Source: Dicaeum eximium | Lineage: Eukaryota > Chordata > Aves > Passeriformes > Dicaeidae | Direction: 5' to 3' | Assembly (NCBI GenBank): GCA_013396995.1 | Contig: VWZP01005658.1 | Coordinates: 1,821,909-1,885,908, forward strand | Length of the DNA stretch: 64,000 nucleotides | Part shown: positions 50,901 through 64,000 of the stretch, piece after piece | Layout: each line of letters begins with the position of its first letter | Position numbering within the stretch: the stretch's first letter is position 1 | The notes under the pieces: generated by a model | What the model was told of the DNA's origin: nothing | What the model saw: only the letters and a program-made list of their open reading frames with translations | Database searches by the model: none | Translations under genes and position numbers: made by a program

Positions 50901-51751
50901 GTTGAGTCTGAAGCTAAACCATTGCAAATCTAAGCCTGCAAAACTATTACTAAGCACTGAAAATGGCCAATTAAAGCAAGAGATATGCATAAAGATTTGG
51001 AAAAGCTCACTTCCCTGTTCACTGTGAGATGTTTATTCCTCTGCTGCGTTCACTTCCAGCAGGTTTTTAATGTTTCTTAAATCACACAACCCAAATCACC
51101 TTGTTGTGTCTGTCCCAGAGCACTGCTTCTCTGGGTGAATGAGAATGCTGACTTCAAGAATGCAGGAACAGATATATTTATTGTGAGACTCCACTGAAAT
51201 CGGTCTTATGCTGGAAATCATTCTCTTTAAGCAAAACTACCACTTGCTTCTGAAATAATCATATCATACTTTAACAAATTGCTCCATATAGCCCAAATCG
51301 TCCGTTCTTGAAATCTATAGGAACTTTGCCATGGTTTTAAACTAACATGACAATATGCATTTGACTAAGAGATGAACATAAAAAAACCTCAAAATTAATC
51401 CATATTTAACATTCTTAAATTTGATAGATGGTGGCATTTTTATAATCAGACAGCTCATACTTCAAAAACCTCAAAACAAACAAAAAATCTAAATAAGGGC
51501 TTGCTAAAATCCAAACTTATTTCGCAATCATGCATTGGAATAGCAGTTGTTTTTGCTGGTCTGATCTGCCTTTCTGTTGGCTGGATTCCCTTTCTGTGAC
51601 AGATGTGCTATTTATAGAAGGGGATTCTGAATATTTTAAAGCACTGACTGTTAGGAACATCTCATTCCCAGCCATTAAAATGAAAGAGAGCAAAACACCA
51701 AATAATTTCCCAAAGAAAAACCTCCAAATTAAACAGATACCTATTTAATCA

Positions 51752-51773
51752 TTTAAAAAAAAAAAAAAAAAAA
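51752..51773. repeat. Poly-A run
   Basis: About 20 A residues. No retroposon body was recognised upstream. Confidence 0.8.
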
Positions 51774-54700
51774 GGGGAAAAGACCAAAATCAGATTGTCT
51801 ATTTTTTGGAAAGAAGTGAATACGTATGTACAGCAGTCTAGTTTTTGCCGGGCAACATTTTTTGATTTAATACAACACTTGGTATTAGTCTTCACTTTTA
51901 AAAATAGGTGCTCTTTTGGAGAAAAAGAATAAATCATCAGGTACACAGGTTCCTAGGGAAAGAATACATGTTTGAAATTTTGGCTGCTTCCTCCTCAGCC
52001 ATACTGGCAGGTCAAATGAAAGCTAGCGCTTCTCTGGACAAATCTAGCCTCACAAGGAGCTGTTTATTTCTGCATTTGGGCAGAAACCACCTAGATTTAC
52101 TTATATATATGGTAAACAATGGTTACCTAAAGAAATCTTTCAGTGGAACATTTTTAGAGCTAACACTGTAATCTTCACAGTTCTGTTCTTGTGCTGGTTA
52201 TCATCTTGCGGTATTTGCAGGTAGAGAGATAAAGCCAAGAGAAGTCACCGACACAGTGGGGGGGGATTTTGCTCTCTAAACAGGTATAGCTTATGGTTTG
52301 TTTTACCTCACCTGATGTTTAGCGTTCTGGAAAGGTAACTCAGGTTACAATAAACTGCAGCATGGTTCTCTCATTCTCCCTCTGGAGACAGAGTGACAAT
52401 GAAAATAGCACCAGTTTTGCTTATTAGGCTTTTTTTTTAAATCAGATTGGCAGTTTTGGACGCTTTTCTCTTTACATATTTTTCATGATGCATGCAAAAT
52501 ATTTTGTTGTATTTTTAAGTCTCCCAGATGATAACCCTTTTTTGACATTTACAAAAATCTAATTCCCACAATTACTCTTGCAGTCTCTGCAGAGGGTGAT
52601 ACCAATTTAACGTATGCGGCTGAACAACGTGCATGCTATTAATCTCAGAGGGTAACAGAAAGACATTTAGTAGGTGATTTGAAATTTTTAATTATCATTA
52701 TTATTATTATTATCTTTGCAGCTATGGCTTTATATTTCAAATTTTTTTTCTTAAAGACGACAGTACTTTAGTATCTGCATTGACCTCCATGATGTCAGAA
52801 TGTCATTGTGCAACCGTAGCTAAGAAAAGCCGCTGAGAAAAAAAAAACAAAGGAGCTTTGCGTCTTCCAATAACATGAGATGTGCATATACAGTACGTAG
52901 CATTTTGGAATTTATACTGTGCTAGTGAGTAGTTGCTTTCAGTTTGATTAGACAATCTTTGTTTCGTTTTCCTTGCTTTGACAGTGAGTATGCTTGCACG
53001 CTGCTTAAGTCTTCTTAGTGTTATCTAGGTCAGTGTACTTAGGATAGCTTTTATGTTCTGTAAGTCTGACAGATACCATGCTTGACAGAAATCAGCAGCA
53101 AATTTTGTTTTATTTGTTATATCTGAGGATAGAAAAATATGTTAAAACTAATCAGAATAGTATACCACATATCACCTACTGTTTCTGCATTGCAGATATA
53201 TTTAGCTCTAACACTGCTTGTGGTTAACAGGGTGTAGCGTAGACACAGACAGCTGATCATGCAGTCAGAGACGGTGCTCGTGTGGTTTGTCAATACTGCT
53301 CAGGATTTTGATGGACTGTAAAAGAGAGAAAACAGAAAGGAGAGAAAAAGAAATGTTTTATTTGTCTGAACATTGGACCTTTAGCTATATTATTTTTGCT
53401 ATCATTGGCTTTTAATTTTATTTTTTAATACTGGAACTTAAAAATTAAGAAAGCACAGCAAATGCATTCAGGATTTAATATGTGCGACGTGAAATCTTTC
53501 TGCACCGAGAGGATGTTGCTGTAGTGGATGCAGCGTTTCTCCAATAAGCAAGAAGACTGTTTTGTTTTCCTCGGCAGGCGACTCAGCCATTGCACAAGCA
53601 GATTTTGATAAGAGTTTGAAATGCCTACTACTGTATTGTTGTAGAATTTGGAGTTTGCTAACAGTGTTAGTGACTGGAGCTCATCTTGCATCACCAGTTG
53701 ATGACAATTTTCTTTGTTCCCTCCCACCCAGTTGAACCAAGACTCTGTAGCTGATACGCAATGTCACTTACAACATTAATCAGATACTGCATTTAAGGTG
53801 AGCTGTCCCCTGCCTCCTCCCTTAGCAGAGCTGTGCTGCAGTATGTATCTTACTCCTGCAAGCCTAAAATGGCAGGCAGGATTATCGTTGCTTGTGCTGT
53901 GTGCATGCTGTGTATTGAATTCATTATACTGTGCCTAGTATCTCAAATGTGAGTATGTAAATGGTCTGTGTGCCATGTCATGCAGTAGTGAAGACTGGTT
54001 TGTGCTTGATTACAGGCTTAGATATTTGAGCATCACCTTAAGAATTCTTTTTTCATTTGCAATGTGGTGAGCTGTTAGCTTGTCATCACATTCAAACTAC
54101 ATTATTAGCCCTTGGAAAGGAAAAAAAAAAGCAAACTGTGCTTCCAGATGGTGTCACCCTTTTTCTTCTTGTATTTACTGTAGTTTAAATAATGTATATT
54201 GTATTGTTAATTAATGTGAATATCGAATTAAAGCACTTGAAACTTACATATTTATTATGCAGGTAGGAGGCACGTCAAATCTATTTTTAACTCTTACGCA
54301 GTCCACGTTGTGCAATGGGCTTTGGTTGTCGAGTTTATATTTTCAGCTGTGATATCAATAGGTTGATTTTCAGTAAATGTGACAAGTGGCCTTTGCAGTG
54401 GTCAGCTTCAAGCTTTGAACCCTCTGAGGAGGAGGAAAAAAAAAAAAACCAACCTTGTTTTGCAGTTTCGGAAACCCTTGGATGAGGACTTTTTTTTCCC
54501 ACTCCTGCTTTCCCTGTTGATAAACTCAGTTCTCCTGCTCACGGTCTATTCAAGCTGCTTCCTATCTGAATTTTGACAACTGCTTCTAAAAAATTATCAA
54601 GAAGACCACGAACAGAACTTATCTCCATCGCTTTACATAAAAATGGCTGGGTGCATTGCCATGTTAACACTGCTCTAAGTGGTACATGCAGGTAGGTTGA

Positions 54701-55410
54701 GATTTGCATGTTTTACTGTTTTCTTGCTCAGTGTTGCAAGAACATGAAATGGGCTTTGGAATGTAGCTTTCAGTTTTAAAATGTACTAAACTGTTAATGA
54801 AAAAAACCTATATTAAATCGTTGGCTTCCCATGTTGGCATGACAGTTACTCTTATCTGTTTTTTTAAAATCCATTGTGAAAGTGGAGCAATCATGTCTGT
54901 TAAAATAATCATATGTACTAAGGGCGTGGCAACGCTTATGCAACAAAAGAATTTTTGAAAACCTTATTGATTCCATTACATTTTAAAGCTGACTATAAGC
55001 ATTACTAAACTTGCAGCTAAAAGGCAGAAATAAAAATTGAGGAAGATTAGAAAAAAGAAAAATATTTAAATTCTGTCATAAGCGGTTTTGTGTTTTGTGC
55101 GAAATATTAAATAAAGAATAATATGCTTTAATGCTTATATTTTCAGTATTGGCTACAAACATAAAACTGCAGTATTTCTTGTTATTTAAAGGTAGGAGAA
55201 CTTTAAAGAGAGAGATTGATATAGATGGCCCTTTCAGCTTAAACTGAGTATCAGTTCACTGGAATATGTTTTACTTCACACACAAAAATATTATGAAATA
55301 AAAACTTAACAGCCTTAAGTACAAAAACTTGAATTTGAGCATAAAGAATAACAATAATTATGAGTACTGTATAACTTACACCAACTCTTACAATATATTT
55401 CTTTCAGATT

Positions 55411-55448
55411 AATACTGGGCCAGAACCAGTTTCCTTGGCAACCAAATC
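55411..55448 (+). repeat. Unrecognised dispersed repeat, copy 1
   Basis: AATACTGGGCCAGAACCAGT, then TTCCTTGGCAACC, matches 60192-60228 with about five differences over 37 bases. Weaker similarity follows downstream (an AAAAGGT-type block, then a GATGT-type block). It probably belongs to an old interspersed family that I cannot name. Confidence 0.55.
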
Positions 55449-58400
55449 CTTTAAAAAGGTTCAATGGTAGAGATGTAGAAAGATCTTATTCTTTTTAATA
55501 GAAATATCACAATGCAAAAGGAAATGTCACAGTTGTTTCCTCTTAGTTTTAACTGAGAATGTGATCTCACTTTATGTTTCCGTGCGGCTATCAGTTTCTT
55601 AAACGATGCCATGTCTATAAAGCTGCACACACAAAAACCTGTTTTATTTCTGGTTTGCACTGGTTGTTCCCAGAAACGTACCCTGGTTTCTTTTTTAATT
55701 TAGCCCAGTCTTGCATGTAGGTCAAGGTTTGTATTGTGTGTATATAAAGTAATAGTTTTATTATCATCACAAGTATAAAAATATCACTAAAACATTGAGC
55801 AGCTGACAAATGTAGAGAATCAGAAGGTTTAAACCTTCTTTCAACTTTGCTGAATTCAGCCACAGTAATGCTAATAAACCATTCTTTAAATAGTGGACCC
55901 ATTCTGAAGTTCAGGTAAAGAACTGTATTTAAGCATACTGCAAAAGAACTCCTGTCAGACCTTAAACAAGCCCTTAGAGAATAAACTCACTTGTGGTCTG
56001 CGGTAATTTGCAGACATTATAGATTTTGCAAAATTTCAGTACTAGAATTCTTTATTTCTATTATTAGCTAATATTTTTTACAGTGCCAGTAAAGGTAAAT
56101 ATGATGTAAACCATAGCTAACTGCCTATACAGATCAGATGTTCCTGAATTTCTCCACTGAGCTTATAACGTAGTGTATCTCCTCGTTGATGCCCTTTGTA
56201 CGTGACTTGAGAAATTCTCACTACTGCAATGAGACTTTTGCAGCAGGGAAGCCATTTTCCTTTCATGTCCTTGACTTTAAAATGACTGAGTATATTTTGT
56301 GTGGAAAAAGACTCAGCACTGAAAGTGAATGCAGAGGAGGTATTTAGAAGCACAGCCAATTATCACTAATAGCCTTGACAGTATGAGTAACATTAAACTA
56401 ATTCTCATTTACTTCTAAATATACCAGTTCAGTGCATTCCAAATGAGCAGAGTATAACTGTTCAGGAATATGACTTGTCATGTGTCATAATAGGCAAATC
56501 CTTAATGATGACAATAAAACCATTAGATTCATAATTATAAGAATAATTTAATGCACTTCACTATTCCTCTGTTCCACCTAAAGAAGCAGAACTGAAAACG
56601 TAATAGACAGCATTTCTCAAGTGACGTATCAAAGCCTGCGTTTTTTTGTAATTTGATTTATCTCCAGTAGCTTGCTCCTGCTGATTATTTTCCTGTCCAA
56701 AATGTTAATATGGAGGGCACCATTAAACGTAGTAAGAAAGCACATTTCTTTGTTTATTTCTTGTGTGGTTATTTTTAAAGGAAATGTTGAGCAAATGCTA
56801 TGTCAAATCTATTTATTGCCTCTGATACTTATCTTTAGAAAAGATGGGGCACTTAGCAATAAACTGTTTTTATTATATCTTTGTGTTTAAACATACCCAC
56901 TCAAGGCATTTTTAAAAAGTAGCTCCATTACATGAGCACATTTCCCTATGGTTGTTTTAAATCCACTTGCAGATTTGCTCTTTGTTAAGGGGTGCAAGTT
57001 CTCTTGTAATGAATATGACTGAACACAAGTGCTTTCGTGAGTCTGGAAAAACTCATTGGCAGCCATGAACAGTAATTTCTTCTAGCGAAAGAAACTAATT
57101 TCTTTATTTAGGAGGAGTCCAGTAATTAGCAAGCTGTTTCCAGTTTGACTGTTATACATGGGTTGCAGTATGTATTTCAGTGGCATTTACATCCAGCTAA
57201 TGCAGAGTGTCAGAATAGCCAGAGGTGCCATAAAAAATCTTCTGTAAACTTCATCCATTTTATTCTTTTGCTAAGGGGGCTAACCAGGGCATGGAGGAGC
57301 AGGTGCAGTTTTTCCCACCTCCAGCACAGCCTGCAAATGCTATTGTCAGGGGGGCCTGTTAGTGTTTTTGGGTTTATTTTGTTGTGGGTCAGGGGGTGTC
57401 AGTTTTATCATAGAAGTCTAATTGTTGATACTGAACCACCCTTTTTATAAGTGGAATTTGTTCCTTTATCCATGCAAATTCCATTTCTGCCAGAAAATCT
57501 AAACAATGCATGAGTGAAAATGAAATCAAACAAAAAAATTATTCACTTGGACACTGTCCTACTTGTTTTTCAATTGTATTTCTAATTAAGCTTACTCCTG
57601 CCTCTAAACTTCATTTTGATTTGAAACTGCAGGTCTCTCAGTGGGAAACTAGCTGTGTTCAGATAATATTTGTCAGACTATTAAATAGATTCTGGTAGTA
57701 ATGAATAGGTACCAATTAACCCTTTTGAGGTATCTAGAGTCTGTTGTGCTTTATCACATAAATTGCTTCACTAAATATTAAAAGGGCTTTATTATGGATA
57801 ATATTGTATTTGAATTCCAATATTATCAAATTTGGGAAATCTTTAGCTTTGGTAGGATCTTTTACTGTTGGATTCCTCCAAACATGATGCTTAAGCTTCC
57901 CATTTATCATATTTTGGTCATTTATGAATATGCCTTTATTGGAATTTGACGTAAGAATAATGACTTTCTGCATTTTTTTTTCATTCCGGCCTTTGTTAAG
58001 GGCAGCTGTGAGCTATAGATTTCTTATTCAAATTAACCTATACTAAAAATGTACAAGGCTAAACCAATAACAACAACAACAAAAAATCAGCTCACCTTCT
58101 TACCTTTTCAAGCCAAAGTAACTCCTGTATTTCCTGTACAGTGTTACTGCTAAGAGCATACGGTGTTTGCAAATGGAGGATGGAGCTATGTATTCTTAAT
58201 TGCTGCTCCATACTTGCTGCTGCATGAATGCCTATCAGCTGAGTCATAAGGCCTTATCTGCATGATTTTGCAATTTCTCTATGGAACAATTTCATTGTTT
58301 TCAGTATCTTTGAAACAAAACCCAGTTCCGCATAATTTTTATACTGCTACAGGAAAACCTTATTAGTATGTTTGATACATAATAATAAAATCAGGATGTT

Positions 58401-60191
58401 TGACAGTGATGAATAATCATTTAAGCAGAGAAATACAGGAAGTGTTTTCCAGAGAACAAGAGCTGCCTAGAAATGTCATTATCACAGATACTGTGGTGAT
58501 ATCTGACAAGAGAGATCAAAAGAAGAGCGGTGGAAGAGAAAGAGGAGAAAGAAAATGTCTTTCAAAATAATTACTTTAAAATTGAAAACATCCTTACATT
58601 TCTGTCTAGAACACATCATTATGTCCGGTCTGCACAACACAGGTTAACCCATAATAAAACAATGCAGTAGAAGTTTGGTTAATGCTACTAACTTATTGCT
58701 GGTGTGTTCTAAAATTCCCAGATGTAGATTTGGAGCCCTACAGCACCCCAGGGAAAATTCTGATGAATTACACAATGTATGTGGAAATTAGTACTCATCT
58801 AATAATTCAGTCATTAAATTTGGATTTTTCCCTTTGCAGGCTGATACACTGTAGCCACACAGTTCACAAAATTACTGAGATGGTTTTGCTGAAAATACCT
58901 GTCAATACCACTTTTAAAAGACTCTAACAGAAGAACAACCTGATTTTAGGTGGGTAAGTTGGTGGGATAATCTCACATAGAAATAGAGCTAAATTATTTA
59001 ACACCATCACCACTACATTACCTGGGTATATTTTCTGTTAATTTATAATTTATTACAATAATTTAAGGTTTGTTCTCACTATGGTTCCACATCTAGAGTC
59101 TGCTCTATTCTCATTCAATATTGCTGGATTTTACCAGTTCATACTGGATTTCTATTGCCATAGAGGTTGGACAAACAAAATCAGACAGAATAGTTTTTGA
59201 AACAGGTTGTTACAGCCTCCAGTGATCTGTACAAACCAAACATATTCGTATGCACATAAACCTCCTGAGCATGCCAGAATGTCAGCTCTGGATCCCAGTC
59301 ACTAGTGTTCATTACAAACCTGTGCCACACAGGAAAGGCAGAGGAACTCTCAGTGCCAGTGCCTGTTTCTGACACTGTTGTGTTGGTTAAGCTGGGTACA
59401 GTTCATAGAATCTCTACCTTTATACGTGACATTAATCAGAGACAGTAAAAAGCCTCTTGATTCATGAGCTGAAAGAGCAGTTTGTAGATGTAGGTATAGT
59501 ATTGTGATAAATAATCACAAAAGATATTTCAAAATAACAGTTCATATTTTGCACAGCTTTTTCAAATATTAGCAGTTTCCTTTTTCCTTACTGTCAATGT
59601 CCAATAATAATCTTGGTTAGTGTAAGTATGGCTGGTATCTGTGCTTTAGATTTAAGATGTACTGAATGAAAGAATCAGTGAAATTCTGAGTAATTCATTG
59701 ATTTTTAATGTGGTCCTTGGTACCAAAGGGTATAAGAAAAGGAGAAATCCCACTGATTTCAGTGGTATTATTTCCACAAATTTTGGTAGGAAATGCTTTG
59801 TTGCATCAGAGTCATTCTCGCTGTGGTATCTCTAAATTGAAATTAGTAATTAAGGTCACCAGGCAGAATGTACGGTAAGGAATAAGATTTTTTTAAAAAT
59901 GAAAAAAACACAACCCCACAAGCCATAAACCCTTCTTCAATTCCTAGAATATATCAAAAATGTTTTCTGTAATTAAATTTACTTTTAATATGCAATATTG
60001 TGTGACACAGAAAATTTAATGGATTTTCAGAGACAATAAAATGGCATCAGTGGTTTAAACTAATCAGTGAAACATTACAATTAGATAAATTCAGGTTACC
60101 TGCATTTACAGAAGCAATGAGCTATGAAACCTAAGTTGTACCTATTTTAAGTAAATTATCATAGAACACTTGCTCAGTACATTTTAGACAG

Positions 60192-60228
60192 AATACTGGG
60201 CCATAACCTGTTTCCTTGACAACCACAT
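60192..60228 (+). repeat. Unrecognised dispersed repeat, copy 2
   Basis: AATACTGGGCCATAACCTGT, then TTCCTTGACAACC, is the second copy of the element at 55411, in the same orientation and 4.8 kb away. Confidence 0.55.
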
Positions 60229-61522
60229 AGGAATAAAAGGTACATTAGCAAAGCTGCAGATGTGTGTCAGTGAATGCTTATTAAGCAGCTCAATGCATTT
60301 ACATACCATGTGCTCACATTAATGCATGCATCTTAAAAATCACCACATAAAAAGATTTCTGGGCATGTGTGGCCCAGTGTGGATTCCTAATAATCAAAGA
60401 TTTTAACCAAAACCCCTCATGTTTTCAATGGAAGTATCTCTTGTGACTTTTTATTATTGCACTTTAAATTTGGCTTGCAATAGCTGGGTAAAATTGGCAT
60501 GGTAGGCCTGGTCTGCAAATGGAAACCTTCCTCTAGGATTCTGAATACTTATAGCACTGCTATAAGTACAGATGTAAATCAGGGGTAAGGGTGTCTTTCA
60601 GAAATGCTCAGGCATTTTCAATTTAAATCTTGCACCAGCATTCAAAAGCAAGCATGATCATATTGCTTTACACAGCTTCAAACTAAAGCCACTAAATAAA
60701 AATGAAGCTGGTGTTGCTTGTAGCACTCTGGTTCTATCTAACGTCGCCAGGCAAAGAGATATGACCCAAGTGTTGTCTTCTGCCAGACAAGAGGAGAAGG
60801 CAGGGGTCGAGAAACAGTTGTGGAAGTCAAAATGACAGTTGATCATGGACTTTTGGAATAATATCTGGATGTATCATTTATGTGTGTGTATCATTTAGGC
60901 AGCACTTACACTTTCGGTGCAAGTGTTCAGTCCCGGATTAAAAAGAAGCTTAGATAAATAAGATCAATTCTGAGAAATTTGTCTACTGACTTCAGCAAGT
61001 TTATGTACAGGTTATTTTTGGCCTTTCTTCTTGAAGTATTAATTTATATATAAAATGAAAAGGGTATCCAACCCTTTGGGTTATCCCCAAATTATATATT
61101 TTGAAGAAATAAGTCTAAAATAGGAATCCGCAAATCTTGGGTTTAAATTCAGTGGGTGTAATCTGAGAAGTTGCTTAGGTGACAAGTAGCCTCATTAAAT
61201 TTGCCTTGAAATAAATTAAAATATTCCTATTTACTTTTTTTTGAGTACTTAGTAAGAGAGTAGACTTCATACATAACAATCAGATTTTGGAAATGGAGAT
61301 TATCCTGATAATGTTCAACATTTCCCTAACTCTCAACAGCCAAGTTGAGAATCAATACCAGAATCTGGTATTAATTTCAGATAAACACTGCCACATGAAT
61401 CTTTTCATGATCCTGAACCATAAACAATGTGGTTATGTACTATCACATGCTACTATTAAGGCTTTTGAGTGAATAAGAGTTTGGGAAATTATTAGGGACA
61501 GGCAAGCCAACTGTTAGGGTTT

Positions 61523-61594
<72 letters not shown>

Positions 61595-61612
61595 CAGCAG
61601 TTGTTGTTGTTG
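61523..61612. repeat. TAG trinucleotide microsatellite with CAG and TTG tails
   Basis: About 24 uninterrupted TAG units (61523-61594) are followed by short CAG and TTG runs. It is likely polymorphic. On the minus strand it gives apparent poly-leucine and poly-tyrosine frames, which are by-products. Confidence 0.95.
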
Positions 61613-63965
61613 CTGGTGCTGCTGTCCCCCACCTGAGCTGAGCTCAGATCTGAGCAGTTCACGTTGGTGGCAGAGCAAGCAGCACAAACCAGAGCTGCAG
61701 CCATCACAGTTTTCTTTGTGCTGCCAGGGCTGTCTGATTTTGCTACAGTCCTTCTCCACTGCATGAGCAGAGGCCCTGCTTTAGCCTTTAGTTTGGAAAC
61801 ATGCAGTAGGATGCAAAAGGAGGAGTACAGCTTAGGCTGGGCCCCGTTGGTCAGCACAAAACAGAGCATAAAGAGTTCTTGAGTATGTGCTACATTGTCA
61901 CAATATTGGCTGCACTGAAGTGATGACTGAGAGCAATAGCTATCTTGTATGTTGGTTTTGGTTTACCAAAACAACAGCAAAATCAGAAATATTTAAAGGA
62001 ATAGTGGAGGCTAGTGGTGGCCAATTAACAGCTTGAAGTCCAGTTCTGCTTTCCAAAATGGCTGTGTCCAGCCATCTGGCAGCCCAGCTGAATGAGGTGC
62101 TTGCAGGGGCAGGGATTGAACTCTATTTCCAGTCCATCATGATTTGCTACATCAGCTGTAGTAAAGGACAAGAACAAATGCACTGGCCTGGCCCCCCACA
62201 TACCTCACCCAAAGAACAGCACCCCCGAGCCTGCATTGTGGATGCTGGCTCCCATATTCAAATGATGCTTCCTCAGAAAATTGGAAAATGGAGACTGAAT
62301 TCAACTACTTTTATCTTACCTTTCTGATAACAGAACAGACAACAGAATACCACATAGTAATTGCTCTGAATGAACAAAATCTGAATGTTTAGTTTGCTTC
62401 TTTCGTTTAAAGCTATTCAAATATATTAATCACTACATTTGACAACAGTCATCAACAGAAGAATATCTGTTGTCACTCTGCCTGTAAATATAGCTTCATG
62501 TTTGCAACTGATCTCTGTTAGCTAAAGACTGATATGTCCTACAAGTGTAGGCAGCTAGAAAATGCCTTCCAGCAGCACATAAAAAAAGAAATACTTAAAT
62601 GGAAAATAATAAGATTGTTCAGAGACAGTAAGATGTAAAGTCAACTGATTCTTAGTAGCAGTACAACATAAGCTTTTGTATTTTGTGCAAGAGAAGAATT
62701 TGGATTTGTATTATTGTTGTTGCTTCATTTTCTTTTTTAGACTGGTGAAAGAGAAAACAATGGAGTTACACCTTTAAAAATTGCATGTATGTGTCCTGTT
62801 TAGTGTTAATGGGACTCTGATTAGGCCCTGCCTAAATTTTAAGAAGGCAGCAATTGTTGCAGAGAGACTTGGTTCGGTGCACGTGCACAGCTCACACAGT
62901 TTGAGAGCCGAGTGAGCTGTCCCAGGTTTCTCTGCTCTCCACCCAACTTGGAAGGGCAGGGGCCTGCTGCAGGTGCTGTAACTGGGCTCCTTCTCCCTCC
63001 ACTTGATGCTGAATAAGAGGAAAAGGGTTGCACATGAACTCTTTCCCTTGCTCATGGACCACAGAGCGGAGCTGAAGTCACTCTGGGCTGCTGGGTCTTT
63101 GCTGTGCCCCACTCCTGAGTGAAGGGCTGGCCTGCCTGAGGGTGCAGAGGAGCTGTGTTTCCTTCTCAGCAGCACCCCTGGATGCTCTCACCTCAGCAGG
63201 GAGAGCAGTGAAGATGACAGTCTATCCTAGTGTTTTTCTCAGGGATAGGCTGGTCTAGGCACTGAGACAGAAACCAGTCAAATCCTGGCCAAACTCCTGT
63301 TGCTTATGAGGAATTTGCAAGACTGAGTAATGCTCTATATGTTGTTTTCTGCTGTTGCTTAAGGACAGAAACTGCTTGGCTAGAGAGGAATATTGGCACA
63401 TTTTGTTCATTAAATACTCTTACAGAAAGAATACCATATGCCACAAGTTTCAGAAGTGAGATTATCAGACTTCTGCAAAGCATCTCAACACCATCATTTC
63501 AGTAACTTTGGAACTGTTTTATACATTTTAAAGAGATTTGCTGAAAATTTTCTCTAGATCTTGCAGTTTTACCATATGAGAAATAATCCATTACTAAACT
63601 ACTTGGAAGTCTTCTAAAAGAACACAGTATCTGTGTGCTGTGATTGCAATAATTGACATGTTTAATAGGAATTGGTATATATACTCCAGCAAGCTCACTA
63701 TTCCTAAAGTACATCACTGGTGTTGGGGATTACACCCTGGAACCAGGGCTGCAGAGCAAATGGATCTTGTCTGACTTCTCCCAGGTATCACCGTAGTGCA
63801 TTTACAGGTCTGACTGCAGCACCGGTGCCTCCATTTTCTTTGCATGAAACATTAGAATGATTATGTAAAATCTTGCAAGACAGCCTTAGAAAGAATTACT
63901 TTTTCTGAAGAATGTTTTTAAGACACAATGAACTAATGGGACTGTGAATTCCCAACAGCTCAAAT

Positions 63966-64000
<35 letters not shown>
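63966..64000. repeat. AT/GT dinucleotide microsatellite at window end
   Basis: Alternating AT for about 18 bases passes into GT repeats that run off the end of the window. Confidence 0.95.

Larger units (their letters stand above)
34201..64000. other. Gene-poor intergenic region
   Basis: No exon, RNA gene or long element could be supported over these 30 kb. It holds the small repeats, hairpins and GC island listed separately. Base composition is mostly AT-rich. Some stretches (34.25-34.56, 52.4-53.0 and 54.8-55.0 kb) are low in recognisable repeats and could be conserved non-coding DNA, but this cannot be judged without alignment. Confidence 0.5.

Noticed and set aside
61514..61869. Poly-leucine and poly-tyrosine open frames on the minus strand
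   Set aside because: They are translations of the TAG microsatellite.
62774..63175. 133-codon minus-strand open frame
   Set aside because: It has no recognisable domain, no splice or promoter context, and a composition like the surrounding intergenic DNA.
1..64000. CRISPR arrays, operons, phage or bacterial defence systems
   Set aside because: The window is vertebrate nuclear DNA with spliced genes and CR1 elements. The tandem arrays lack spacer-like unique segments.

Overview
This looks like a draft-assembly window from a bird, possibly a passerine (weaker inference). The evidence is several CR1 LINE fragments in the avian 3'-end style, low overall repeat density, compact GC-rich minisatellites and CpG islands, a vertebrate exon/intron layout, and the gene pair FBXO36-SLC16A14, adjacent and convergent as I recall it in other vertebrates. 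Most of the 64 kb is intronic or intergenic. Only one intact protein-coding gene could be supported.

Region 1-9.0 kb (+ strand): I assign two exons here to FBXO36. They are the F-box exon (4731-4901) and the C-terminal exon (about 8846-9007). Both keep recognisable family residues and plausible splice sites. The first carries a 2-base frame break and the second about four, so the gene appears to be a unitary pseudogene. The intron between them holds a GC-rich island with a 44-bp triplicate, a CTCF-like motif, a 27-bp minisatellite and a 90-base gap.

Region 9.0-17.7 kb (- strand): a complete SLC16A14 (MCT14) gene. Four coding exons splice in frame to 515 codons. A CpG-island promoter with a probable non-coding first exon lies at about 17.5-17.7 kb.

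Region 17.7-24.8 kb: a 1,809-base segment appears twice, at 17671-19479 and 22996-24804. The copies matched everywhere I compared them, and they are bounded exactly by two single Ns. The simplest reading is a false duplication at contig joins, with a 3.5-kb contig between the copies.

Region 24.8-64 kb: a gene desert as far as I can see. It holds one long old CR1 copy and shorter CR1 ends, a higher-order tandem array (11-bp plus 29-bp units, 69-bp super-unit) beside a CpG island with a CTCF-like motif, a smaller GC island at 40.3 kb, a near-perfect 39-bp palindrome, two shorter hairpins, two pairs of unrecognised dispersed repeats and several microsatellites. I found no new multi-gene system. 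The most useful observations are the decay of FBXO36, the apparent assembly duplication at the SLC16A14 promoter, and the arrangement of CTCF-like motifs around SLC16A14.
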